Below are positions 1 to 9,700 of a stretch of DNA of 60,080 bases, piece by piece. The notes beneath the pieces are model-generated. The model saw only the letters and a program-made list of their open reading frames with translations. It was not told where the DNA came from and did not search any database. Source of the DNA: Haloterrigena salina JCM 13891 (lineage in GTDB: Archaea; Halobacteriota; Halobacteria; Halobacteriales; Natrialbaceae); NCBI RefSeq assembly GCF_000337495.1, contig NZ_AOIS01000013.1, positions 88,704 through 148,783 of the forward strand. Direction: 5' to 3'. Position 1 is the first letter of the stretch. Each line of letters begins with the position of its first letter. The position numbers and the translations under genes are program-made.

Positions 1-164
1 ATGATAAAGCCGGTGATGGCGCCGACGAGCAGTTCGCCGCCTTCGGGAGAGAGTGTGCCGCTGGACCCGCCGTACTGGGTCCCGATAGCAATCATGGTGC
101 CGAGCATCAGCACGACCATCGAGACGGAGACGCCAATTTCGATGATCTGTTCGCGGTCGAGCAT
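1..164 (-). CDS. Small membrane protein, partial (cut by window edge)
   Basis: The 54 residues in the window are the N-terminus of a minus-strand gene that runs off the left edge. Translation begins MLDREQIIEIGVSVSMVVLM and shows one hydrophobic segment at about residues 10-28. A Gly/Ser-rich turn follows, and a second hydrophobic stretch (LLVGAITGFI) starts at the edge. This fits a small two-helix membrane protein of a type common and uncharacterised in haloarchaea. The ATG at 164 is the only start in frame before the divergent intergenic region. I do not recognise a function. Confidence 0.6.
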   Translation of the reverse strand, partial: MLDREQIIEIGVSVSMVVLMLGTMIAIGTQYGGSSGTLSPEGGELLVGAITGFI

Positions 165-523
165 TGATTCGTTGCTTTCGGCGGCCGAAGCAAAAGCGCT
201 TCGAAGGGCGCGCTACCGATACCGAACTTGGAACGAACGTCGCGGCTGTACGGTGTCGGGAACGATCGGTAGGCCTGTTGAACGCGCTATAAGCGATGCG
301 TACGGCTCTTCGGTCTCGTAATCACCTCGCCGTGTTACTGCCCTCTGCGGAGGCGGACGAGACTGGCTCGGACACCGGCCGAGTCCGGCGATGAGTTCCG
401 AGGGCGCCCGAATCCCGTATCGCGTACGAACTATCAACACCGTTCGTCGGCGAGAGAGAACCGTTCGACGAGGGACCAAAGCCGCTCATACCAAAGCCGT
501 AGCCGCCGCTGAGTTGCAGTGGA
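165..523. other. Divergent intergenic region without a clear gene
   Basis: This is 359 bases between a minus-strand gene and a plus-strand gene, so it should hold both promoters. Reading frames here (for example an Arg-rich 88-codon frame on the minus strand) have no recognisable protein character. A TATA-like CTATAAG lies near 288, but it is far from either start. I see no RNA gene or repeat. Confidence 0.5.
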
Positions 524-1594
524 ATGTCAAATGGTAATCATCAGGAGGCGGTTGACCGACGATCGTACCTCGCCGGAAGCGCCGTAGCACTGAGTGCCCT
601 CTCGATGGGGTCCGGAATCGCGGCCGCTGGTGACGGGAAGAAAAAGGGAAACCACGATTCCGCGGACGGGGAGCGAACCGAGATCACCGAGTGCACGACG
701 ATCACCGAATCCGGCTCCTACGTGCTCGCGGACGACCTCGAGACGGCGCCGGAGTCGGCCTGTATCACCGTTCGGGCCAGCGACGTACTGATCGACGGAC
801 GGGGCCACTCGATCACCGGTCCGAACGGACAGGGGGTCGAGGGCGTCGGCGTGTTGGTCCAGCCGCCGGGCGACGAATCGATTTCGAACGTGACGGTCAC
901 GGACCTCACCCTCGAGCGCCTCCGTACCGGGGTCATTTTCGACGACGTGACGGACGGCGTGATCAAAGCAGTCACGAGCGAGATGACGACGATCGCCGGC
1001 ACCAGCTTCGTCCTGATCGACGCCGACCGAAACGTGCTCGTCGACAACGACCTCGAGCGCGGTGGATCGGGAATATACCTCATCAACGCGAACGAGAACG
1101 TTTTAGTTGGTAATTCCACAGCCAATACGTTTTTCCCCGGTCTCGATCTCCTCGAATCGGACGGGAATACGCTCGTCGGGAACACCGTCACCAGCGTCGA
1201 CGGAGTCGGCATCCTCCTCCAGCGGTCGAACGGGAACCACCTCCTGCAAAACATCGCGACGCTGAACGCCATTGGGATCTCCCTCGTGGGCTCGAACGAC
1301 AATCGCCTCGACCTGAACGCCGCGAACGAGAACATCGCCGTGGGAGGCGGTTCGGGCTTCAACTTATCGGGATCCGATCGGAACAGCGGCCGCGGCAACA
1401 CCGCAGAGGAGAATCCGTTCGGGCCGATCAGCGTCAGCGGCGCCGGGAACGCGATCGAAGTCAACGGGACGGTGTACACCGGCGACCCCGCGACGGAAAC
1501 GGTCGAGGCGGAGGCCGACGACGACACCGTCGAAGCGGATCTGACTGAGGCGAAAAACGAGATTCTGGCGTTCACCGACGCGAACAGGTCGTAG
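524..1594 (+). CDS. Tat-exported right-handed beta-helix (NosD-like) protein
   Basis: This 356-residue protein begins with a Tat-type signal: DRRSYLAG at residues 11-18, a hydrophobic stretch, and an Ala-rich cleavage region near residue 35. A short Lys/Asp-rich linker follows. The rest is built of roughly 22-residue parallel beta-helix repeats with recurring N-x-L-x-x-N ladders (for example NVLVGN, NTLVGN, NHLLQN), as in the NosD/PbH1 superfamily. It is probably a folded extracellular or cell-surface protein. Such helices occur in carbohydrate-active enzymes and surface proteins, and no catalytic residues can be assigned. The C-terminal tail is acidic. The gene appears monocistronic. Confidence 0.75.
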   Translation: MSNGNHQEAVDRRSYLAGSAVALSALSMGSGIAAAGDGKKKGNHDSADGERTEITECTTITESGSYVLADDLETAPESACITVRASDVLIDGRGHSITGPNGQGVEGVGVLVQPPGDESISNVTVTDLTLERLRTGVIFDDVTDGVIKAVTSEMTTIAGTSFVLIDADRNVLVDNDLERGGSGIYLINANENVLVGNSTANTFFPGLDLLESDGNTLVGNTVTSVDGVGILLQRSNGNHLLQNIATLNAIGISLVGSNDNRLDLNAANENIAVGGGSGFNLSGSDRNSGRGNTAEENPFGPISVSGAGNAIEVNGTVYTGDPATETVEAEADDDTVEADLTEAKNEILAFTDANRS

Positions 1595-1746
1595 ATCGGG
1601 GGCTACTCGAGCCCGCTGTGCAATCCACAGCGCAGCCGGGATTGATAAACCGGCGGCCTGCAACCGCCGGCGCACCCGTTATATCGCTCGATCCCCTACT
1701 ATCGTCGAATAGTCAGCCGACCAGTTGCGATCCCTCTGACGCACCT

Positions 1747-2370
1747 ATGAACACAACAGCGTCACCGAAAACAGCTCTGCCAGTACCGTCAAGCGACCAC
1801 CTCGAGGAGCGCTCGCGCCGCGCTCGCAGCGAACCGATGTCCGTGCTGGCGCTGGGCGACGGCCTCTACGAGGTCGAGTCGGCCAGCGACCACACCTACC
1901 TCGTCGACCTCGAGGCGGGTCGCTGTACCTGTCCGGATTACGTCTTCCGGAAGGCCCGTTGCAAGCACATCCGCCGCGTCGCGATCGAAATCACCCACGG
2001 CCGAACGCCGCCGCCGGGCGAAATCGCCGTCGCGTGCCACGACTGCGGCGAGACGGCCTTCGTCGACGAAGACGCCAGCGGGCCGTTCTACTGCGAGGCC
2101 CACGAACTCCACGCCGGCGACGCCGTCCGCGACCGCGAGACCGGCGATCGGCTCACGGTCGTCGACGTCTCCGACCTGCGGGCCGACGCCGTGACGATCG
2201 GCGGGAGCGACACTACCGTCGCCGACTACGCGACCAACAAGGACTACGACCCCGACGTGCCCGTCGTCGGCGCCGTCTACCCCCACGCCACCGTCGCGAC
2301 GAACGGCGTCGTCCCCGGCTCGCTGAAGGTCTACGTCTTCCCGCGAACTCGACTCGAGAAAGCGACGTAA
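1747..2370 (+). CDS. SWIM zinc finger domain protein
   Basis: The 207-residue protein carries a SWIM finger at about residues 55-75: CTCPDYVFRKARCKH, the C-x-C...C-x-H pattern. A second putative zinc site follows (CHDCG, then CEAH). SWIM domains mediate DNA or protein contacts in bacteria, archaea and eukaryotes, so a nucleic-acid role is likely but not shown. The ATG at 1747 is preferred over an upstream in-frame start at 1618, because the added 43 residues look non-conserved and Pro/Ser-rich. Downstream lies the palindromic repeat element, so the gene is probably transcribed alone. Confidence 0.7.
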   Translation: MNTTASPKTALPVPSSDHLEERSRRARSEPMSVLALGDGLYEVESASDHTYLVDLEAGRCTCPDYVFRKARCKHIRRVAIEITHGRTPPPGEIAVACHDCGETAFVDEDASGPFYCEAHELHAGDAVRDRETGDRLTVVDVSDLRADAVTIGGSDTTVADYATNKDYDPDVPVVGAVYPHATVATNGVVPGSLKVYVFPRTRLEKAT

Positions 2371-2442
2371 GCGACCGAAGCGGTCCACTCCATTTTCGAG
2401 CGGTCGATCGATCGACGAGCGCCGCCAGTTTACGGTATCAGC

Positions 2443-2811
2443 GTGCAGTGGCGCGCGCTGAAGCGCGACGAGCGATAGCGAGGCGCGATAAAAAGACGCG
2501 CGAGGGATGAGTGAGCGACAATAGGAGCGAGCGAATCGGCTGGGGAGGGCGTGGTATTTCCCCGTTGCCATGTGAGCAGGACGCTCTCTTCTGTCAGTAC
2601 TGCCGAGGAGAACAGAACCTCCGCTCCTATCGTGGCGACTATGGTTTCCACACCCTCCCCAGCCGATTCAATCGCTCCCGCTGGTCGCTCACTCATCCAC
2701 TGTCAGAACGAGTGCTGACACGCCTTCGTTCACTCCGTTCACGAAGACCTCGCACGGCTTCGAGCCACAGTTCACCAGCGGTTCACCGCGGCCCAGCGCG
2801 CGCCACTACAC
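2443..2811. repeat. Palindromic MITE-like element with terminal inverted repeats
   Basis: Bases 2443-2460 and 2794-2811 form an 18-base terminal inverted repeat with one mismatch (GTGCAGTGGCGCGCGCTG at the left end). Inside, a second inverted pair is visible: 2529-2549 (GAGCGAATCGGCTGGGGAGG...) is mirrored at 2653-2675. The 369-bp unit therefore reads as a non-autonomous, hairpin-forming element with no transposase gene. A shared left half occurs at 19621-19775. The flanks share only AGC, so a target duplication is not convincing. Short frames on both strands across it are by-products of the palindrome. Confidence 0.7.
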
Positions 2812-2895
2812 AGCGGTTCACCAACGCCGATGGGAGAGCGGTCGATCCTCGAGTCCCGGAAACGCTCGAGAATCGACGCCGCGTTCACTCACGGC

Positions 2896-2903
2896 CGTTT
2901 TAT
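2896..2903 (+). promoter_or_regulatory. TATA-like box of the acyl-CoA dehydrogenase gene
   Basis: The AT-rich run GTTTTATT is centred about 30 bases before the ATG at 2930, in otherwise GC-rich sequence. That is the spacing expected for an archaeal TATA box driving a nearly leaderless transcript, and it supports the choice of the 2930 start. Confidence 0.45.
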
Positions 2904-2929
2904 TGCCGTTCGTCAACAACCACCAAGCC

Positions 2930-4867
2930 ATGAGCACAGGGATCGATCACGGCCGGTTCGAGGAGGGACGGGCGGTCAACTACTGGACCCTCGATCGGCC
3001 CCTCGAGCGCGAACTCCGTCGAATCTATACGGGCGAGGCGTTCGAGTGGGCCGAGTCGCGGCTGGCCGAGTTCGGCGCGGTCGTCGGCCACGCGATCGCG
3101 GACAACGCCGACTACGTCGACGATCACGGACCGGAACTCGAGCCCTACGACGCCCACGGAGAGATTTGGAACCGCGTCCGCTACCCGGCCGAACAACTCG
3201 AGAACGACCGACTGGCCTACGAGCGGGGGATCGTCGCCGACGCGTTCGAGGCGCCGCCCGGCCGCGACGAGCCGATGCCGCTGGCCCACACCCTCGCGAT
3301 GCAGTACCTGCTGAGCTACGCCGACGTGGGCTTTGACTGTCCGGTCGCGATGACCGCCGGCGCCGCGCTCGTCCTCGAAAAGTTCGACGACGGCTCGCTC
3401 GCCGAGTACGACGAAGCCCTGACGAGCCGCGACTACAACGACCTGATCGAGGGGGCGATGTTCCTCACCGAGAAGCAGGGCGGCAGCGACGTCGGAGCGA
3501 ACGAGAGTCGTGCCGAGTACGATGAAGGCGTCGGATACTGGCGCCTCTCCGGCGAGAAATGGTTCTGTTCCAATATCGACGCTGAGGGCACCCTCGCGCT
3601 CGCTCGAACCCCGGACGCGCCGGAGGGAACCGCCGGCCTCTCGATGTTCCTCGTCCCCCACTCGGATCCCGCGTCCGACGAGACGCCGAGCGACGGGCCG
3701 TACACGAAGGGCGATCGCCTCGAGGACGGCCCGCTCGAGCCCGACGCCGTCAACGACCAGTTCTACCGGCGGCTGAAGGACAAACTCGGTACCACGGCGG
3801 TCCCGACCGGCGAGGTGGAGTTCACCGGCGCGAAGGCCGTCCTCGTCGGCGAGGAGGAAAACGGTTTCAAACAGATGACCGAGATGCTCACTCTCGAGCG
3901 GCTCTCGAACGCCGCGGCTGCCTGCGGACTGATGGGCCGTGCAGTGCTCGAGAGCACGATCTACGCCGCCAACCGGGAGGCGTTCGGCGACACCATCGAT
4001 CAGTATCCCCTGATGCGTGCGGATCTCGTGGACATGACGGTCGCCCACGAGGCCGCGGCGGCGTTCACCTTCGAAGCGGCGCGGCTGTTCTCCGAGCGCG
4101 AAGCGGCGGAACGGCGCGCTCGCTCCGACGCCGCCGCGAACGCAAACGAGAAGGCCCTGAGCGCGACTACGGACGAAACCGCCGACGACGCCTCCCGACT
4201 CATGCGACTGCTGATCCCCATCGCCAAGCTCCGAACGGGTCGGATGGCCGTCGACACCGCCTCCTACGCGATGGAGGTCCACGGCGGCAACGGCTACGTG
4301 AACGACTTCGTCACCAACCGCCTGCTCCGGGACGCGCAGGTGCTGCCGATCTGGGAGGGAACCGAGAACGTCCTCTCGCTGGACGTTCTCCGGGCCCTCG
4401 AGCGCGAGGACGCCCACGAACCGCTGCTCGAGACGATCGAGGAGCGACTCGAGACGGTCTCCCACCCGGCGCTCGCGGACGCCGCCGAGACCGTCGAAGC
4501 CGAGTACGAGCAACTCGCGGCCGCCCTCGCGACGCTGGCGGCCGAGGACGGCGAGTACGCACAGCTGTCGGCCAAGCGTCTCGCCCACTACGTCTTCGAC
4601 GTCTTCACCGCCGCGTTGCTGCTCGCGCAAGCGCAGACAGGTCTCGGGGCCGACGGCGAGACGGAACGTGAGGAGAGCGGCGAGAACACCCAGAACGGCC
4701 GGATCGCGCTGATCGCACGACGGTTCGTCGCGACCGAACTCGAGGAGCGGCCGGCCCGCGGAATCACGAGCGGCGATCGGGACGTCCTCGAGGCCTTCGA
4801 GCCGATCGTCCGCGGCGGGCCGGTCGACCCGGAGATTCTCTCGGCGACGGCTCCGGCGGACGACTGA
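2930..4867 (+). CDS. Acyl-CoA dehydrogenase, AidB-like subgroup
   Basis: This 645-residue flavoprotein has the hallmarks of acyl-CoA dehydrogenases. FLTEKQGGSD (about residue 180) contacts flavin, and GEKWFCSN and GYVNDFVTNRLLRDAQ follow. IWEGTENVLSLDVLRAL resembles the W-E-G-x-x-N...LDVLR signature of the AidB clade rather than the I-Y-E-G-T of ordinary family members. It is also longer than the usual 380-400 residues, as AidB-type enzymes are. It likely oxidises an acyl-CoA thioester or binds flavin near DNA as AidB does, and the substrate cannot be read from sequence. The ATG at 2930 is supported by a TATA-like box about 30 bases upstream. Confidence 0.8.
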   Translation: MSTGIDHGRFEEGRAVNYWTLDRPLERELRRIYTGEAFEWAESRLAEFGAVVGHAIADNADYVDDHGPELEPYDAHGEIWNRVRYPAEQLENDRLAYERGIVADAFEAPPGRDEPMPLAHTLAMQYLLSYADVGFDCPVAMTAGAALVLEKFDDGSLAEYDEALTSRDYNDLIEGAMFLTEKQGGSDVGANESRAEYDEGVGYWRLSGEKWFCSNIDAEGTLALARTPDAPEGTAGLSMFLVPHSDPASDETPSDGPYTKGDRLEDGPLEPDAVNDQFYRRLKDKLGTTAVPTGEVEFTGAKAVLVGEEENGFKQMTEMLTLERLSNAAAACGLMGRAVLESTIYAANREAFGDTIDQYPLMRADLVDMTVAHEAAAAFTFEAARLFSEREAAERRARSDAAANANEKALSATTDETADDASRLMRLLIPIAKLRTGRMAVDTASYAMEVHGGNGYVNDFVTNRLLRDAQVLPIWEGTENVLSLDVLRALEREDAHEPLLETIEERLETVSHPALADAAETVEAEYEQLAAALATLAAEDGEYAQLSAKRLAHYVFDVFTAALLLAQAQTGLGADGETEREESGENTQNGRIALIARRFVATELEERPARGITSGDRDVLEAFEPIVRGGPVDPEILSATAPADD

Positions 4868-4972
4868 GCGGAGACGATCGAGCGGACGCGAGTACGAACG
4901 GACGCCGGCGGGAACGACCCGCAGCGACGGCTCGAGCGCAGCGATCGAGCCGAGCAGGGGAAACGGCTCCGC

Positions 4973-5128
4973 TCACGAGAGCCGACGGAACTCGGTTCCG
5001 CCGCAGGGGCAGTTCGCCGGCGACCCGATCGGCCGAATCCGCCCGTCCGGCCAGATGCGGGCCGCAAATACGGAGCCACAGTTCTCGCAGACCGCCGTCC
5101 CGCGTGCGACTGTCGTCGAGTCGGTCAT
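4973..5128 (-). CDS. 51-residue zinc-finger protein (two CxxC-type knuckles)
   Basis: A short minus-strand frame encodes 51 residues starting MTDSTTVARGTAVCENCGSV. It has one CENCG knuckle near residue 14 and a CPCGG motif near residue 40, the four-cysteine layout of the very small zinc-finger proteins abundant in haloarchaea. It lies between the acyl-CoA dehydrogenase and hjc, with the same orientation as hjc. Its function is unknown; comparable small CPxCG proteins in Haloferax have regulatory phenotypes. Codon use matches its neighbours, which supports it as a real gene despite its size. Confidence 0.65.
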   Translation of the reverse strand: MTDSTTVARGTAVCENCGSVFAARIWPDGRIRPIGSPANCPCGGTEFRRLS

Positions 5129-5218
5129 CGTCGTGGTGTAGCGCGATCGACGGGAAGTCGATTGACCCCAACTAGTTGGGAACGACGGCGGGCGGCGATA
5201 GCGCTCGAGCGGGAGCCC

Positions 5219-5746
5219 CTATTCGAGCAGGTCCGCGGCTTCCTCGACGTCCATGACGTCCTGTTTGACGGCGTTGAGCACGCGGAGAATCTCCTCGTCG
5301 GGGCCGTCGTCGCCGCCGTCGCCGACTTCCTCGAGGGTGACCTTCTCGGAGCGGCCGACGAACTCGTCGAAGTCGGTGCCGTCGGCGATGGCGGTCTCCT
5401 TCTTGACGCGGTAGTTACCGCCGTCGGTGACGTGGAGGTCGCCGGGGTGGAAGAAGTACCAGTCCTCGCGGTCGAAGCGGACGCCGATACGGGGTTTCGC
5501 GCCGAAGTTCTGCGCGAAGAAGATCAGCGCTTCGACCTCTTCGCCGGTGAGATAGATGGGGTCGCCGGCGCTCGATTTCGCTTCGATCGCGTAGAACACC
5601 TCGCCGTCGCCCGCGAGGACGTCCGGGAGTTCGCGTTCGGTCGCAGAGCCGCTGGCGGGCGCGCGCATCACCGCGAAGCCGGCCGCGTCGAGTTCGTTGA
5701 CGAGTTCCCGCTCGCGGCGGTCGCCCTTCGCCTGAGACATACGCAT
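5219..5746 (-). CDS. hjc: Holliday junction resolvase Hjc
   Basis: This 175-residue protein matches archaeal Hjc, which cleaves four-way DNA junctions during recombination and repair. The N-terminal [10 protein letters not shown] contains the catalytic Glu. ELPDVLAG supplies the metal-binding Asp and AIEAKSS the E-x-K pair of the nuclease fold. The C-terminus (about residue 125 on) is an acidic extension typical of haloarchaea. Two ATGs lie 6 bases apart (5746 and 5740). The box TTTAAG at about 5765-5772 sits roughly 23 bases before the first, favouring a leaderless transcript from 5746. The MSQAKGDRR start at 5740 is equally plausible. Confidence 0.9.
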   Translation of the reverse strand: MRMSQAKGDRRERELVNELDAAGFAVMRAPASGSATERELPDVLAGDGEVFYAIEAKSSAGDPIYLTGEEVEALIFFAQNFGAKPRIGVRFDREDWYFFHPGDLHVTDGGNYRVKKETAIADGTDFDEFVGRSEKVTLEEVGDGGDDGPDEEILRVLNAVKQDVMDVEEAADLLE

Positions 5747-5764
5747 CGTTCGGGCCGGGAGACG

Positions 5765-5772
5765 CTTAAATT
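5765..5772 (-). promoter_or_regulatory. TATA-like box of hjc
   Basis: On the minus strand the sequence reads AATTTAAG, centred about 23 bases before the ATG at 5746, surrounded by GC-rich DNA. The position implies a leaderless hjc mRNA. Confidence 0.45.
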
Positions 5773-5833
5773 GGACGAAGTGCTAGCCGCCGGCGGCGTG
5801 CGGGCGTCGCGAGGGCAGTCGATGACGAGACGA

Positions 5834-6664
5834 CTAGAGCGACAGCGCCGCGACGATGATCTCGCTGACGGCCATCCCCGTCTCGGTCTCGAGGTCTTCG
5901 GGGGCGAACCGAAGCGCGAGATAGAGCAGGCCGAACTGGATGGCGTTGAACGCGGCGTGGGCCGCGATCGGGACCATGATGTTGTCCGTCCGTGCGTAGA
6001 GGTAGCCGAAGATGATCGAGCCGCCGAAGACGACGGCGAGCGAAACGCCGATTGCGCCCAGCGGAGCGATGCTGCCGTCGGGAGCCAGCCCGTAGGACGG
6101 AATGTGGACCAACGCGAAGATCGCGCTCGCGACGACGACTGCCTGCGTGCGACCGAACGCGGCGTACAGGCGCTTCTGGATCACGTTTCGGAACAGAAAT
6201 TCCTCAGCGGGGGCATTCAGGAAGAACACGATGACGATCATAATCAACACCATGTTCGGGTCGTCGCCGATCAACTCCATCACCTGATTCTCCGAGGACG
6301 GCAAATCGAACAGTAACGAAACCCCGTTGACGACCATCACGAACGCGATACTGGCGACGACGCCGATGGTGACGTAGCGCCAGCCGCGCCGCGACGGCCC
6401 CTCGAGGTCGAGCCAGTCCCAGCCGCGACCTGTCAACCGGAGATACGCGCCGCCAACGAGGAAGAAGCCGACGAAGTTCAGGGCGAGCAGGGCGACGATT
6501 GCGACGGTCGATGCGTCACTCGGCGTTTCCAGAAGCGTGGGATCGATCGCGAACGCCGGCAGGGTGACGAACTGTCCGGCGAGCAAGCCAAGCAGAGCGA
6601 GCCCGAGGCCAACGAGTGTCGACCGAATCGGTCCGTCCGTCCGCTTCCGTGGGGCCGTTTCCAT
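5834..6664 (-). CDS. CPBP-family intramembrane metalloprotease
   Basis: The 276-residue protein has about seven or eight membrane segments and the three CPBP (CAAX protease / Abi) motifs. These are AEEFLFRNVIQ (EExxxR), a His in LVHIPSYG, and HAAFN (HxxxN). These residues form the intramembrane metal site of Rce1-like proteases. In prokaryotes such proteins process peptides or give immunity to bacteriocins, and the substrate here is unknown. The start at 6664 (METAPRKR) gives a short basic cytoplasmic tail before the first helix. It lies downstream of the large sensor gene on the same strand with a 112-base gap. Confidence 0.85.
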   Translation of the reverse strand: METAPRKRTDGPIRSTLVGLGLALLGLLAGQFVTLPAFAIDPTLLETPSDASTVAIVALLALNFVGFFLVGGAYLRLTGRGWDWLDLEGPSRRGWRYVTIGVVASIAFVMVVNGVSLLFDLPSSENQVMELIGDDPNMVLIMIVIVFFLNAPAEEFLFRNVIQKRLYAAFGRTQAVVVASAIFALVHIPSYGLAPDGSIAPLGAIGVSLAVVFGGSIIFGYLYARTDNIMVPIAAHAAFNAIQFGLLYLALRFAPEDLETETGMAVSEIIVAALSL

Positions 6665-6775
6665 ACTACGGCGTTCACCTGCCGGCCCCTTGGGCGTTCC
6701 TCTCTTGGTTCCCCGACGGGAGCATCGACCACGTCGTGTCCCGCTTCAACGCGGCGAGACCCCGCGAGAGTGTCG

Positions 6776-9700
6776 CTACGAACCGTCGGCGATCGAGAGC
6801 GTCTCGTCGTCGAACAGGCGCGACAACAGCCGCTGCTGGCCGATCCGGAGGTGGCGGTTGACCGTCGGCTGGGTCACCTCGAGCATCTCGGCGATCTCCT
6901 CGCCGGTGCTCTCGCGGGGCCACTCGAAGAAACCGGCCAGATACGCCGTCCGAAGCACCTCGAGCTGTCGGTCGGTCAGGTCCTCGAACAGCGACGTCAC
7001 CAGCTCCTGGCGGGTGTGCATCGTCCGCTGGACGTGCCGGCGCGACCGGAGGTCGACGCGCTCGTACCGATCCCGGAGCATCTCGACGAACTCGCGAACG
7101 TCGGTCGTCACGGGGACGTCGACGGTGACCTCGGTCCGGCCCTCGTCGGCCGTGATCGACCGCGGGCTCCCGCCGTGGCGGACCAGCCGCGAGGCGAGGA
7201 CGTCGCCGGTGACGGTCGCCTCGAACAGACAGCGCGAGTCGGATTCGGTGACGAGGCGAGCGGACGTCACGGAGACGAGGCCGTCGAGCGCGTCGCGGAC
7301 GGCCTCCGACGACGCCCCTCGAGTCTCGAAGAACAGGGACGTCTCCGACTCGCTGCGGGTGCCGAGCCCCTCGTAGGTGACCGCGGCGCCGGTCGCCGTC
7401 GCGATCCGCGACAGGACGTCGTCGGTCTCGAGGTCGAGGGTCAGTTCGACGAGCGTCTCGGCGTGGAGGGCTTCCTGGGTCTGGGCCGCGTTGATCGCGT
7501 TCGCGATCCCCTCGCCGAGTTCGGCGAACACCGAGCGCTCTAAGTCGGTGAACGCGTCGGGTTCGTCGGCGTAGACCGTCAGGACGCCGTAGCTGTACTC
7601 CTCGAAGGTGAGCGGGACGGCGACGGCCGACTGAAACCCCGCGTCGAGCGCGTTCGTTCGCCACGCCTCACCCTGGAGGCCCTCGACGACGTTCTCGACG
7701 ACCGTCGGCGTCCCCGACCGAGCGGCCCGGACCGCGGGTTCCCGAGACTCGCCGTCGAGACCGAAGTCGACCGCGTCCAGGTACTCCGGCTCGTCGCCGG
7801 CCCAGGTGCGCGCCTCGAGGGTCGAGCCGCTCGCGTCGAGGTCGCCGATCCAGGCGAAGGAGACGTTGTCTGCCGCGACGAGTCGCTCGGGGACGGTTTG
7901 CTCGATCTCGTCGCGGCCGTCGGCGCCGATGAGCGACCGGTCGATCCCGCGGATGATCTCCGTGATCTGAATCTGGCGGCGAAGCCGACGGTTCTGGGCC
8001 GCCAGCTCCGCGTCGCGCTCCCGGAGGTTCGCCTCGCTCTCGAGGCGGTCGAAGGCCGCTTCGGTGGTCGCGACGAGCGTCTCGAACAGCCGCCTGGTTT
8101 CGTCGTCGATCGTCGCGGGCGAGGCCAGCAGGACGAAGACGCCGTAGTCGCCGATCGGGACGAGCAGCCCGCCGGAGGCGTCGCCGCCGAACAACGGCGA
8201 TCGGTCGCCGATCTCGGCGTCGTCGACGACGGTCTGGGTGCCCGTCACGTAGGTCGTCCAGAGCACGGAGTCGCCGTCGCCGACCGCGACGGACGGTGCG
8301 CCGCCGGACCGATCGGCGAAGCCGGCCGTCGACGAGACCGGTTCGAACCGGTTGGTCTCGGAGTCGAGCAGGTAGACGCCCGCGCTGACGTCGCCGGTCT
8401 CGAGCAGTTCAGCGGCCGTCTCGACGACCAGGTCGGTAACCGTCGACTCCGTCTCCGCGTTGAGCAGGCCGCGTGCGGTCTCGTGGAGCGACTCGAGGGC
8501 CAGTTCCCGGCGCTTCCGGTCGGAGATGTCCTGCACCGTGCCCCGGTACTTGTAGAGTTCGCCGTCCTCGTTCCGGATCGGTTCGCTGATCGCGCGGACC
8601 CACCTGATCTCGCCCTCGCGGGTTCGGATCCGCCCCTCGAGATCGTATCCCGTCCCCGTCTCGAGGGCCGTCTGGACTTGCTCGCGAACGAACGCCCGGT
8701 CGTCGGGATGGTAGCACTCGATCGTCTGCTCGAGGTCGGGCATGACGTCGGGAGGGAGATCGTGAAGCCGATACATCTCGTCGGTCCAGACCCCGGTCCG
8801 CGTCTCGGGCTCGAGGTCGACTTCCCAGCCGCCGATCGCTGCCATCCGCTGGACCCGCTCGAGCAGATCCGTCGTCCGCTCGAGTTCGCGTTCGCGTCGC
8901 TTGCGGTCGGTGATGTCCTGCATCGAGCCGCGGACGGCGACGACCTCGCCGTCCTCGACGATCGGCTCGCCGATCGTCCGCATCCACCGCAACTCGTCGT
9001 CGTACGTGTACATCCGGACCTCGAGATCGTAGCTCTCGGCGCGCTCGACAGCGGCCTCGACGGCCGAGCGGACGCGGGATCGATCGTCGGGGTGGTACCG
9101 CCCGAGCGCCGCCGAGACGTCCCGTTGGGTGGCGCCGGACGGGTCGCGACCGAACAGGCGCTGGAGCTGGGGGCTCACGGTCAGATCGTAGGGATCGGTC
9201 GTCACGTCGAGTTCCCAGCCGCCGACGCCGGCGATCCGCTGGGCCTGCTCGAGTAACTCGGTCGTCCGCTCGAGTTCGCGCTCGCGTTCCTTGCGCTCGG
9301 TGATGTCGCGGACGACCCCCGCCGTGCCCGCGAACTCGCCGTCCTCGGACGGCAACAGCGCCATGTGGTTTTCCGCCTCGATCACGTCGCCGTCGGCGGT
9401 CTCGAGGTCCATCTCGAAGGTCTCGTAGAGCTTGTCCTCCCGGAGTAGCTCCCGGACCAGCTCCCGGGCGGTCTCGAGGTTCGACGGAGAGATCACGTCC
9501 TCGATGTCCGACCCGATCAGCGTCTCGGGCTCGTACCCCGCCAGCGGCTCGATCGCGTCGTTGACGAACCGAAACGTTCCCGACGCGTCGAGCGTGTAGA
9601 CCGGGTCGCCGATCGCCTGGATGATCGTCTCGTAGCGCTCGAGTTCGCGCTCGCGTTCCTTGCGCTCGGTGATGTCGCGGACGACCCCCGCCGTCCCCGC

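Noticed and set aside
2430-2696. 88-codon minus-strand frame in the repeat element
   Set aside because: It lies inside the palindrome and repeats the element's own mirrored sequence, so it is better explained as a by-product of the repeat.
2900-4630. 576-codon minus-strand frame opposite the acyl-CoA dehydrogenase
   Set aside because: Repetitive Val/Arg/Glu composition typical of an antisense shadow; the plus strand has conserved motifs.
8330-8355. GGTTCGAACC-type palindromes resembling a tRNA T-loop
   Set aside because: No cloverleaf arms or acceptor stem surround it, and it lies inside a coding region.
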